From: Polytrichum commune
Taxonomy: Eukaryota; Streptophyta; Polytrichopsida; Polytrichales; Polytrichaceae
NCBI GenBank assembly: GCA_950295325.1
Contig: OX485804.1
Span: 4,402,001 to 4,466,000, forward strand
Length of the DNA: 64,000 nucleotides
Direction of reading: 5' to 3'
Position numbers and translations under genes: made by a program. The stretch's first letter is position 1; every line of letters starts with the position of its first letter. Below, in pieces: positions 45,426-57,381 of the stretch. The notes under the pieces were generated by a model. The model saw only the letters and a program-made list of their open reading frames with translations. It ran no database searches and was not told the origin of the DNA.

Positions 45426-47869
45426 CGGTTTTTTCAACTCATTATGAAAGTATTAGCTTGTAAACTTACTCCTTTACACAACTTACACTCTTGACTTTCA
45501 CGTTAAGTTCATCTAAATATTTGTTAAAAAATTTGTGTTTATAAAACTAAAGAGTTTTTAATAAAAATAATTTGTGATTTAAATGTGTAAAAAAACAATT
45601 TTTTGTAACGAAGGAAATGTTATAATTTTTAATATTTGATAATATAAAATTTCAAATAAAATATTAATCCAACACTCACAAAAATGTAAAATAATTTATA
45701 TTCAAATTTAAAAAATATAATTTTATATTATCTTCTAGAAAATTACACTACTAAATTCACCTATCATGTAACTCTTACTTGAAGTCTTCTTTCAGCCAAG
45801 CATGTCATCACTTGTATTTTTTTTCATCATTGATGTCCCACTTTTTTTATCTATTTTTTTTTGTCTTTTCATTCATGTACCACTTGTTTTACTTATTACA
45901 TTCATACCTCATTTTTTTCATTTATGCTATGTTCTAGATGCCTTGCCAATGATCCTTCATTGTTTCAAAAGCTTCATCAATGGTTTCCACCACACGCCTA
46001 CGAGTCATTACCTCTAAGCTCCTCGAAGCTTCTTGAAGTTTCCCAACTCCGAATGAAGCATTTGTCTCTTACCTCCCTCTTATATAATATGGCAGCCATC
46101 ACCTTTCTATTCAAGGCTTAGAGATTTAGAACCCTCCACATCTAGAATTTGAGATCCCTAAGCAGCTAGGATTCGGCTGCCACATAACATCCTGGCTTTT
46201 ATTCACCTTCTTTCATTATTGATTTGCCTTTAACACTTTAATTCCTTCTAACCTTCAACCATATTTGTTCAATTATTCTACATAATCATTATATCTCCCG
46301 AACTATCATAAACCAATATCTAATCCCGCATAAATGACCAAAATTCTATTATTAAATTTCTAAAAATGTTGCATGATTTATTTTGTATAAACTAGTTAAA
46401 TCATCCTCTCAATAAAATAACATAGAATTCAAACTACACTCAAGTTTTATAAAAGTTGGTCTATACACAGAAACCCACAATGTAGTCGAATCATGCACAG
46501 ACACAAAGTAATGAATTTGGTTGTTATCAAAATACACTAGACATACATGCAACAATCCGCCTTATGGAGCAGCACTCCCCTTCCACTAGGTAGTAAATAA
46601 TAAATTCTAAACATTGAACCTACTGAAATTCTCATGGAAAGAAGCATATTGAGTTATGATACACGATGCGAACATGTACTACATAATATCACTCACTTGT
46701 TGATACAAAATTACTTTACACATTAGCATTTACACCATCTTGCCGCAATTGCACAGACAACTTTTGAGGTAGAATGCCAAAATCCACCACATCTAGATTG
46801 TCAAATACAAATTGCTTAACATTAAATGCAGTCTCATCCCTAACTACAATATGTTGTTTACAAGATTCGACCATTAATTTCCATCCCTACACTCTCCTTA
46901 ACGCCACTAAATCATAGACTTCAACAAACAAGACACCGAAGAGTCTGGTAGACAGCCGCCGAACAACCGCTCTTGAGCGGCGTCACCCAAGCAGCAACCA
47001 CCTTCCAATTTGACGACCATTCAGAGAATGCCACCCGCCACCAAACTGCCTGCCCTTGGCAATCACCTAGATTCAGCAACAACCCACCAAGGATGGCTAC
47101 CAACATTTTTATTTTTTTTGCAATAGTAGATGGTAATTCAACCCCACTCACTAATAATGCATGGTTTGGAAATCAGCACCACACGCACTGATTGGGATAA
47201 TCAGTGTACTTATTTCACCCGCCAGTGACGCTTTCAGCTGCTTGCGGTTCACAACTGCACATGAGCAAAAGGAATTTCTCATGAACCGATGAGCAAAAGG
47301 GAGATTGTTGTTCTCTCCACTTCTAGTACCAGTTTTTCTAAACAATTCCTCCCCCATCTCAGATTGGGGCCCTACTATCAATGGAAAATCAATGAAGAAC
47401 TCATTAGACATGTGTAGATAGGCATGTCTGATTCATCATCCAGGATCCATGAGGACAGATGACGAGCCTTCATGTACAACCACCAAGACAGATGCTTTCA
47501 TACCGAAATAGGTAGTGCTGGTAATTTCCACAAACTATTGACAAGTAATTCAGTTTACACTGTATTCATTTACCTCGTACAAGTGATGCACCCCAAACTG
47601 TCTTCAGGAACTCGACCCTATCCACGTCTCTAAGCCCCAAAGCCTAGATTACTGTCTCTGTTGTTCTCGTGTGAATCAGAAGCCAAAGTTGTCTGCCTGG
47701 AGTGCTTCAAATGGAATCACAAATGGAATCATATTCTAGCCTCCAGGGACCTATCGAGTCTTTAATGAGAACACATTGGAAATGTTTCCTTATGGTCATA
47801 ATACATCGTTTCTCTGCGCATCTAATAATCTGATCAGTTTACAGTTCGAAGAATTGCGAATTTTGCACA
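45426..47869. other. Intergenic, no gene seen
   Basis: AT-rich to about 46500. Overlapping short frames at 46921-47411 show no domain and read similarly well on both strands. Confidence 0.4.
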
Positions 47870-49500
47870 TTAGTCTGAAGAACTAGGGTAATGCACAAAA
47901 ATTTTCTGCGTCTTGCAATTAATCTGCTTCATGCAGGTGGCACAGTGCACCACCCAATGAATATTCCATGCTGACAAGGAGATTCTTTTACTACAGATCA
48001 TTCCTTCATCTGTCACATTACATGCTTCAGTGAATGCATTTGAACAAGCGAAGCCTAGTGGATCCACCTTGTATGTAAAGTCTCCACTTTGGACATGCAT
48101 TCGTGCCCGGGCGTGCCGCGTGAAGGAGACCAGGATGACTTCGGTGGCCAGGGCAGCATGTTTATTGAGAAAATTGCCTGTAATATAAACTAAACACATG
48201 ATTATCCAACCGATGTTTGAAAATGGAATCACAGTACACAGATGTATCGAACTATTACTAAGTACCTACGACGGCGGAAATGTTTCTTTAACCTCATGCA
48301 TCATTTTTCTGAAGTACCTATGACAGTCTGAACCTACATGCCTGAAAAAACTGCAATTATGCACAACTTTATTTGTCTGACAAAGGAGTCTAGTATGCTA
48401 TGTTTTTTTTAGTGGATGCATTCGAACAATTGGCCACGACGACGTGTTTATTGAGAAAATTGCCTCTAATATAGACAAAACACATGATTATCCAACCAAT
48501 GTTTCAAAATGGAATCACAGTACACAAATGTATCGAACCATTGCTAAGTACCTATGACGGTGGAAGTGTTTCTTTAACCTAATGCATCATTTCTCTGAAG
48601 TACCTATGACGGTCCGAACCTACATGCCTGAAAAAACTATAATTATGCACAAATATATTTGTCTGACAAAGAACTCGAATATACCATGTTTTTTTCAGTG
48701 GATTCATTCGAACAAATCTCTGATCAGCTAGTGAGGCTTGCATATGGAAATGAAATTATATCACACGGACATTGATGAGAATACCGTCGTGGACATACTT
48801 CTTTAACCGTATAAGCATCATTTGATATTTCTTTAAACATACAGTCTGAAGAACTGAGATTATGTAAATCGTATTTATTTGTTTGAAAAGGAACTCTAGT
48901 ATGGTGCGTACTTCCATCTGTCGGTGCATTTGAACAACTGGCTAAGCTAGCGACCGGAGGCGGCTTTTATCAAGGAGTGGGGAGGCCTGCACATGCAAAT
49001 GCATCACATTTCACAGACTTCATGACTCGTTCATAAGAATATTACAGCGGAATTGTCGATGTTTCCTTAACCTCACACATGACACCTCAACCTAAACATA
49101 GAGTCTGAAGAACTACGATTTTGCACAACAGTCTAAAGAACTACAATCCCCTACGGTAAAGCACAATAATTGTCTGCGTCACGCCTTCTGTTTCCTACAG
49201 GTGGCACTACCCGACTGCAAATTCCAGACTGACAAGGAACTGTACAGACTTTGCATCGAAGACTGCATATGAACAACTAACTAAGCTTAATCTATCGAAG
49301 CCCAAATGGACCTAGTATTCAAACTGCACATTGGAGGCATATTCCTTCCCTGGTGTGAAGGAGTCAAGGATGGCTTCTGTGGCCACGACGGCATGTTTAT
49401 GCAACCTGGCCATGACCATGATATCAAAGGGGCCCTTCAAGGGGCGGCCACTCAGGGGAAGTGTCTTTGTGCACATGTTTATTGTGCAAGTTCTTAAGGT
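47870..49500 (-). repeat. Degenerate tandem units with a coding-like minus-strand frame
   Basis: At least two clear direct units of about 290 bp (48155-48444 and 48445-48720) share CACATGATTATCCAACC, AATGGAATCACAGTACACA and TTTCTTTAACCT. Weaker units continue to 49300. The minus frame at 47870-48232 reads NFLNKHAALATEVILVSFT, then MHVQSGDFTYKVDPLGFACS, and a decayed relative sits at 49200-49420 (HKHAVVATEAILDSFT). This suggests an ancestral exon amplified with its flanks. The family is unknown. Confidence 0.45.
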
Positions 49501-50830
49501 CTACACCTATTATCCACCAACCACTCAAACATAGGTGTTGAATTAAGGCAAGTAACCGAATTAAGTCTACGTATTTTGCTGCTATTAGTGTTATCTTTAC
49601 ACTTGTATAATTAGATTGTCATTATCATGCTTTCCCAAGCAGAATAAGATTGAAATACTTATTTATGATAATATTATGTATATAGTAAAATTTATATGAA
49701 ATGTGTAAAGAGGGGAGCCATTGATTCCATCTATCCATCTGATTCTATCATTCTAAAAGATAATTTTTTGATTTAGAATAAATTAAACATGCAATTTAAT
49801 TAAAATTTCATGCCATGTTGATACACATTTATTCAGTCTATAAAATCAATACTCAATTACTCTATTTATTCATTTATGTGATTGCCTTCTAATTGATTTG
49901 GCAAGAAACTAAAATGTTGTTCATGGTTCACTCATATTAATTTATACTTATCATCATGCTTAACATCTTCCATATAATATGACTATAAATGATCATTTAC
50001 TCAGCATGAGGATCTTCACTTTGATAATGAATGAGATATACATATGAACTCCGAAAATCATGAGGATACTGGTTATGGCCTCAATTTGAATTTGCCAACT
50101 ATCTTGTACTAATCACGTGTTTCGTATCCTAGAAGAAGTGAGCTAGTCGAAAAAAAAATCATCCAAGACCCATCTACTCAAAGATAGGGGTTCAAAGGCG
50201 ATATCACCTAGTAGAAGATAGTGGCTATGGCTTCAAATTGGATTTGCTAACTATATTATAATACTTGTGTGTTTCATATCCTAGGAGAAGTGGGCTTGTG
50301 GGAAACAAGGAAATGTGGCTTTGCCACAAGAGGCTTCATCTTAAAGTGACATTTAAAATGTAGTTATTTTTTATTACGAGCTTTTTTCATATAAAAATTG
50401 AAAATTTCATTGAGCTTCACCAAACCTTATTCACTAAGTTGTGACATGCATTATCCAGACCATGTTATTGCTCAAAGACAATCTCCACAATCCTTCTATC
50501 CCATGATATGGGGACAAAGCCAAATAATAGCCATTTAAGACCCACCTACCTTGCAACGTGTGGCCGTGCCCTACTAAGGAGTGAAGCGTGTGCCAAAACG
50601 GCTCTAAGCATTTAGGAGTTCAAAGGCGCAATAGGTACTTATGTTGTCCGACAAACAAGTGAAGCAAATGTGAAGCCTTCAAAACCCTTGGAAAATGAAA
50701 TCCGATTACAACAAGGCGACCAAATTCTAGCACAATGGCCTACGAACTCGACGCCAAATTTAGGTCAATCATTCCCTAGACGTTTGCAAAATCGGCTAAC
50801 ATCTGCAATTCCAGATACCTGAGTTAGCAA
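49501..50830. other. Intergenic, no gene seen
   Basis: Two related stretches (AAGTGAGCTAGTCG near 50140 and AAGTGGGCTTGTGG near 50290, each after TTTCATATCCTAG-like text) show a local duplication of about 150 bp. No gene was recognised upstream of the B3/MYB locus. Confidence 0.4.
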
Positions 50831-50837
50831 ATTGGCA

Positions 50838-53800
50838 ATGCAGGACACCAGCGGCTCCTCCGCCACTGGAAATTCTCGGAATCTCAAGGAAGTGCTGAGA
50901 CTTCTGGAGAAACAGAGAGATGTCTACTTCGAGAGAAACCTGGCAAGGACGAATGCGCAGAGTTTGCACAATAGCCACACTCGTCTGGTATATTGTTACA
51001 AAATTCAACTTCGAGTCATGTTTGACCTCAGAAACTAGTCTTTCTTAAACATGCTGTAGGTGGATTATTAGAATGCATTGTAACGCGTTAGGATTGTGAT
51101 GCGTTCTTGAAAGAAGTCGGAAGTGAGGTTGTATAGATGGAAAGGTTATAAAATTGCGGCCGTTTTAGAGTGAGGCTACTACGTCTGCAGCGCATAGATT
51201 CGCGTCAATTGTGCTGGCCGATTAAGGTCACCTGCGAAGGAGTTCGATTTTATTGTTTTGGTCGTGGATGAGAAAACCCTAGCTGTATGCAGGCAATTTC
51301 CTGATGGTTCGTGGACAGAAAGTAGTCTTTCTTAAAAACATTCCCTAGGTGGATTAGAATGCATCATCGCTCAATGCTCGTCTGTTGTGATGATGCATTT
51401 TGGAAAGAAGTCCGAAGCAAGGTTGTATAGGTGGAAAGATTTTGAATATGTTTTTATTCTGGAGTGAGGCTACTCGTTCTGCAGCGTATAGAATTATGTC
51501 GCTGATTTGTGCTCGCCAATGCATGAGAAAACCCCTAGCTGTATGCAGGCGATTCCCCGATGGTTCGTGGACAGCCATGGCGACAAATTTCGAGAAATTA
51601 TTTATCTTGTTGCTGCTCTAACCACAAGAACATGGACTGTGAGTCTTTATATGAATATGAAGAAGGCTCCACAGATCTATTTGCGTCGTGGATGGAATGC
51701 GTTCGCGACTTTCGATGACCTTGTGGAGAAGGATCGGATGATATTTTCTCTGAAGGCGATGTCCACATTTCAAATCTAAATGTTCCACGGAACGGGAGAG
51801 CCGAAGGAGTCCTCGTTCCCAATTACATTGAGGAAGCCGGCAATTAGAATCCACAAACTCTTGCAGACCAAAGGAACTGAGAAGTTCCAGGTGAGGCGGG
51901 CCACATAATTGAGAGTTAGAAAGGAATGACAGCTGCAAAACTGGTGAAGGATCAGACTGCCCAATTGCTGGATACAAGCTTAGCCCGTGTAAGGAAATAT
52001 TGCCTAAATTCAAAGAGGAAGAAAAACGCTATTCGTTCCAAGAAGGCACTGAATAGCAACTTCAATTCCGTGAACCGGTAGGAAACCTTAGGCCTTTTTC
52101 ACTTTCTGTTCTCTGGTATTGACATAGAAATTACGTCAATGTAGCAGTGTACAAACACTCGCTTGAAATTGGACTTAGAGTTCAGGTGCCAAGAATTGCG
52201 ACATGATGCGAACTGGTTTTAAAGCTAGTTGCATGTTGCATTGTTTAGGATTTTGTACACAGTTGTTTTACGGAACGTCGCCGTCCTCCAGAGGTGATGG
52301 GCCAGGAACCTGCTGATGATATTCACCAAGAGCTCGTGATGCCTTTCATCAAAACCTTCGTTAAAATCTCTCAGATTTTGTTGAATTGAGAATTATTTCA
52401 ATGAGATTTGAAGAAAAGATCAAGCTCAACCACAAAGTCAAACCTCACCTTCGAGCTTCCTTAGTCCATCCACATTCCGGAACTTTAACAATCTTGGAGG
52501 AAACATGAGGGTACAAACGGTGGTTGTATTGGTAAGTGCTGTCCTAATCCAAAAATGATCCTCTAAATTCCTTGAAGACGAATTTCAAACTAGATGATTC
52601 AAGCTTGCATTATCCCAGTATGTCATTAGAAACAGACACTTAGTAACACAGGTATTTTGTTTGTTTGGGCTGAACTTAGGTTCGTTCATTTGTGCAGAAT
52701 GGCATACTTGAGATGAATGGAGAAGCTGGTGATGGAGCTGCGTCAAGTGCATCGCCTGTTATCCAATTCAATCCTTCAGATGCTATCCAATCTGATGCTT
52801 CAGCTGTTTTGCAGTCTACTCTTCCTGTTGTGGAGGAATCTGATCCTTCAACTACATTGCGATCTGATCTTTCTACATTTAAGCAATCTGATCCTCCAGC
52901 TATTGTGCAACCCTTGGTATCAGAAATTAGAGGGGCGAGGAAACAGCCCATTGTGATTGTTCCAACTGCAAATGGTGGAACAATTCGACAACAGCACAGA
53001 CTGTGGACCCTGGGGGAAGTCATGGCATTGGTTGAAGGTGTTGCACGATGTGGTGTGGGTAAATGAGCAGATGTCAAGAAACTAGGGTTTTCATCTGCGG
53101 GGAACAGGACTGTGGTTGACCTGAAGGTGGGTCTTTTTTACCACTTCTGTCACCGTATGGTGCTTGCTCATCTAAAGTAATTCAAGGAAACACTCCAGAG
53201 CTTAAGGTTATGTTGATTTTGTGCCCTACCTGGGAGAAATGGCCTCTTAGGATCTTGATTATAGGTCGGAGTCCTCTTTTAGGGCAGATGGTCTATGCCA
53301 TGTTCAGCAACTGGGATGTGCAATTGCTTGAGGATTTGAGGAATTTAAGGTGCGCAATTCTTCTTCTGGTGTTGCAGGATAAATGGCGCAATCTTGTGCG
53401 AGCAAGTGAAGCTCAGCTGCAACCAGCTAAGCAGGTGAGTTGTGTAGGATCTCTCAAGCTTTGTACTGGCTCAAGTGCCTTTGATTCTGTGGAGTGCAAG
53501 CTGTTGTTACGGCACTAACTGTCCGTTTACCTTTGCAGGATTGTGCTCTTTTGGTATATTCTTGTCATTTCGACAATGAGGTTATTGTATCTTGTATGCA
53601 CTAGTATTTGTGACATTTTTCATGTCATAATTCAAATATCTGGATTCCCACAGGGACAAAGACAGGAGCATTTACCAGGCATCCCTGTTCCAATCTTAGC
53701 ATGTGTCCGTGATGTGGCATCCCTTGTGAATCGGATCCAGCAGACACGGATTATGTTAGCAGCACAAAACAAAATGCATAGTAAAAGTAGCCGAGGCAAG

Positions 53801-53908
53801 ATTTGCATCTGCATACTAATCCTGAATTGTATCATAACGGTGGCACAAGCTTACTTCTTAGATGCGCTCTTTCATCAGTTGATTCATCACAAACAAAGTA
53901 TGTATTGA
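50838..53908 (+). pseudogene. B3-domain plus telobox-MYB (TRF-like) gene with two nonsense codons
   Basis: Seven exons with matching phases can be drawn: 50838-50987, 51549-51890, 51956-52077, 52263-52359 (or -52335), 52698-53126, 53378-53434 and 53654-53908, 484 codons including the stop. Exon 2 reads like a B3 DNA-binding fold: AIPRWFVDSHGDKFREI, RTWTVSLY, PQIYLRRGWNAF, DRMIFSLKAMSTFQI. Exons 5-6 give a telobox MYB: RLWTLGEVMALVEGVARCGV, GK-stop-ADVKKLGF, NRTVVDLK / DKWRNLVRAS, as in plant telomere-repeat-binding-like proteins. TAA at 51777-51779 falls inside otherwise continuing coding text (then FHGTGEPKESSFPITLRKPA). TGA at 53064-53066 replaces the invariant Trp after GK. Introns 3 (65 nt) and the exon 4 donor are weakly supported. 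It could be two adjacent genes; either way it looks inactivated. Confidence 0.65.
51031..51575 (+). repeat. Tandem duplication inside intron 1, carrying a decoy exon start
   Basis: Units 51031-51317 and 51318-51575 share AGTCTTTCTTAAA, GAAAGAAGTC, GAGTGAGGCTAC, CTAGCTGTATGCAGGC and GATGGTTCGTGGACAG. Each ends with the intron acceptor and the first 25 or so bases of the B3 exon. In unit 1 the truncated exon has TGA where the true exon has CGA, so splicing to it would be unproductive. Confidence 0.75.
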
Positions 53909-54665
53909 ACTTTCATGTATCCGGCATAAAGTAGACATCTTTACAAGTAACCAAGCAAATTAGACAACAAGGTAGTCATTTTTTCCTATGGAGGACAAGT
54001 GATTATGTCATTTCTCTAGTTAGCCCTGTGAATATCGAGTAGGTACTTGTGAAGGATCTCAGATGAGGCTGTAATTTTGTACCGTGATTTTAACTTATAG
54101 TTTGACTTCCTCCATGTGGAATGTTTTCTGGCATTACTTTAATGTAAATTCTGATGGCAAGATCGGCCCTCTCTATTTATGATAGATTGTTTTCTTAGAC
54201 CTGGAGTTGGAACCATTCTGCGCTTCAATTCAAGAGCTTCGTTTGCATTCTGCTTAAATGGAGGACAAGCCATGCTGCATTCAAAGGCCAAGTGTGGTGA
54301 TGTCGGGAATTCAAAATGTTTTTTTCTGTAAATAAGATTTTGAAGGGGGTGGTTGTTATGTGGAAGTGGAAGTAAACAATGTGGTTCTTGTATTTATCTG
54401 ATTTCTATTTTTTAAATTAAAAAATATAGGATTGAAGCTTGGTCTGAATTGTGGTGGAGGGAAATATATTATATATCTCATGGTTGAGTTTCAGGATTCA
54501 TATGGAGATTTTGACTTTCAAAAGTAAGAAGCATTCCTTATACATGTACGTCAAATGGAAGCAGTAGACATGAGGAATGAACATGTGGGAGCAAAGCCAA
54601 ATAAAATATCAGTTGAAATTAGCCAAGTGGGAAAAATGGGGCCCTAAAAGCTCGTTGGGGGTTTA
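53909..54665. other. Region downstream of the B3/MYB locus, no gene seen
   Basis: Ordinary AT-rich sequence that may include the 3' UTR of the B3/MYB transcript. No poly(A) signal was chosen. Confidence 0.4.
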
Positions 54666-55430
54666 GGGTGAGTTTCCATGAGGCCATCCGCCCGCCCACT
54701 AGATTCTAGTTGGAATAAGGACAAACTTGAATGTAGATGGAATATGATGGGGTAGGGTTCTTATGTGCCAACTACACTAAATATGACATTTAGTGTCCCC
54801 AATTTTAATTGTCTTGCTCAATACTAATTGTAAACCACGGTGTAGTGTCACCAACACTAAATGTTAACCCAACATTATTTGTCATTCCTTGTAAATTTCT
54901 GGGGGGTTATAGAGTTATAGTATTGCAGTTACTGTCACTTACCAAGTGATTTCTCATCCAAATTTCAACCATCCATGACAATATTTCATCACAAGTTGTT
55001 GACAAGAGAAGGTAGGGTTTTGGCCAATGGATGAACTCATCCATCATCCATGACAGTATCTGTAAACTTATTCATAAGAAGTGTCATATGAAAAGTTACC
55101 ATAGTGACATTAAATACTATATGACACTAAATATCATATTTAGTGTAGCTACTCTCATCTTCTCAAATCCGGGGCCCACCTACTAATCTCCTTCTCCAAG
55201 TTGTAGGACATCTGTCTTTAAATCTTTTGGTGACCGCGCCGGCACTTGTAGGTCAAAAAGTGCTTGAGTGGGGCATAGAGGTCTAGCTGCCCATGTCCAC
55301 AGCCCTCCACATTCTAGTAGGTCATCAGAATGTGGTTGGTTGGCGGCTTGTGCTTATCTACATGAGAGCACCTCCAACCCATTAATTATCTAGAATCTAG
55401 TGGGCAAGTGGCCTACATGGAAACTCACCC
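54666..55430 (+). mobile_element. Tourist-like MITE with TTA duplication, occupied copy
   Basis: Ends GGGTGAGTTTCCATGAGGCC and, reading inward, GGGTGAGTTTCCATGTAGGC. TTA flanks both sides (54663-54665 and 55431-55433). Outside the nested element the sequence matches 12356-12713 throughout. Confidence 0.85.
54775..55145 (+). mobile_element. CACTAAATAT MITE nested in the Tourist-like element
   Basis: Ends CACTAAATATGACATTTAGT and, reading inward, CACTAAATATGATATTTAGT (one mismatch in 20) with TA at 54773-54774 and 55146-55147. The unoccupied Tourist-like copy reads AACTAGCTACTCTCATC at this point, with one TA. This is the best-preserved member of the family and defines it at 371 bp. Confidence 0.9.
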
Positions 55431-55433
55431 TTA

Positions 55434-57100
55434 TTTTCTTTGTGCCCTATTGAAGGCATGTGAAATCCATTGTACATGTATATTATGAATATACACTTCT
55501 AGAGCATGGTTAATTTCAATTCATCTACATTGATTATGGTAATTATTGCAAGCATATATTGCATATAGTGTGACTAACCCTTCGCATCCCCATAGTGTGG
55601 CCCACATTATACACCTTCACAAATGAAAATAGTTAGTGACACTTGAATCTTCAACCACTCATTATATTCTCATTCTTTCACTCTTAGTTATGGGTCAAAT
55701 ATCAATTGAAAGAGATTAAGAATGTGCACAAACATGTTTCTTAAGTCCAAGAATCAAGGAGAAAACATTGAAGTTTGACATTTATGTGTATCATGAAAGT
55801 ATACATAGTTGGACTTTGAATGGTCACTATGACCGAATTATTAATAGTTAGGAGGCGATCTTGGTGTCTTTCGAAAGAGCATGAGAAGCTCTATGAAATA
55901 AAGTACATGTTCATGGAAAATGAGCAAAATTTGAAGAAGATATCATCTTTTGTTTCTTTGGACCTCCGATTTTATATAGTGTGAATTGGTAAATAGTGTG
56001 CACCCACAATGGTATTCCTCATGTTTTCAGTGTAGATTCCCCGTTATTAGTGTGGCCCACAGTATTTTGTCATAAGGAGTGTAGTTACCATGCCTTTACA
56101 GCTTCCAACAGCTGCCTTATTTCAATTTTATAGAGAGAATAATAAGTTTTAATCTGCATGAAACAAGGCAGGGATCAAGCAAGGGAAACGTGGAGATCCA
56201 TGTAGATTCTACATTGGGGAACAACAAGCTGTACACAAGTAGAAGCTGTGCACAACTCTGGCCTGCAGTTTATCCTCTTTCTTTCAATAAGTACTCTGTT
56301 TTACAAGTTGGGGATGGCACGAAACTTCCAATTTGAGTGATATGTCACAGAAGATGTCTCATGACACTATCTTTTGGGTTGTTACCACCTAATCAAATGT
56401 TTTTTGCTACCACAAGCCACTTCGTAATGAGGAAAAGTGAACACTTTTACTCATATAAATGTTCCTGCCAAGTAGACGCTTCAAAGTTCCTTCACACTTT
56501 ACAAATCTTGCTAGATTGTTTCCTTCAGCTGCACCTTTGCATTGACAAATAAACCCTTGTCAATGCCCCAGGCCACCTCAAGCAGCAATCAGGTGTGTTT
56601 CTGAGAGTGTTGTTGAGCACATGGCAATGACAAAAATGTTACTGAGAAGCTGCCCTGATGCCAGGGCAGTGAATTGTGCTGAAGACAGCAAGCAATCAGG
56701 CGATTGCCAACCAAGGTAGACGTGTGTTATTTGGATACTTTTCTCTCTGCACCACTTCCCGTGTGATATGAAACACGTGCATAATTGCAGGATGATTACC
56801 AAATCTGACTCATGCCCATAGCCCTTTGCCTCATAATTTTTGGAGCTCATATGAATATCTTATCCATGAATATTGTGAACAATCTCATGCTCAGTAAGTG
56901 GTCATATAGGTCCCCCCAATCCTTTCGACCATTAAGCCTAGAATGGTTAGCATGTTTTGAGCACATAGTCCAATTTCTTGTAAACAAATGTTTAACAAAT
57001 GTTTTTCAAATGTAGATGTGCAGATTATTCCTGTGTGAGAATTAGGCATTGTTACCTTATATTTCATCAGAGGACTGATGGAAAGTACAGAAAGAATGTG
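55434..57100. other. Intergenic, 3' of the GH3 gene
   Basis: The stretch 56220-56340 (CTGTACACAAGTAGAAGC...CCTCTTTCTTTC...TCTGTTTTACAAGTTG) is a diverged copy of 57140-57270, part of the GH3 3' UTR, so the gene's 3' end was partly duplicated. No gene was recognised. Confidence 0.45.
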
Positions 57101-57105
57101 AATGC

Positions 57106-57111
57106 TTTATT
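57106..57111 (-). promoter_or_regulatory. Poly(A) signal of the GH3 gene
   Basis: AATAAA on the minus strand, about 270 bases after the stop codon. It is the only perfect match in a plausible 3' UTR position that I noticed. Confidence 0.45.
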
Positions 57112-57381
57112 TCTCACACCAAATATTTGATGAGCAACGAGAGGTGCGAAAAACCATGATCATATGGAGGAGTTCTACACTAACAGACAACAATCTGTAC
57201 ACAGCCATGGGCGTGCACTTAATCCCTTTCTTTGGTTGGATTCTGTATTCTACAAATTGAAGGGTGGTATGCAACTTCGATGAAAATGTCACAGGAATTG
57301 TAGCTGTTTTGCCACCGACACAGATCTGCACTTCCACTACTTGGTTCTCAGATGAAGGCTGCTTAGCACAATATGCTGTAT

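Noticed and set aside
51618-52013. 131-codon minus-strand frame
   Set aside because: It lies antisense to the B3 exon, whose plus-strand reading gives a recognisable domain with canonical splice sites.
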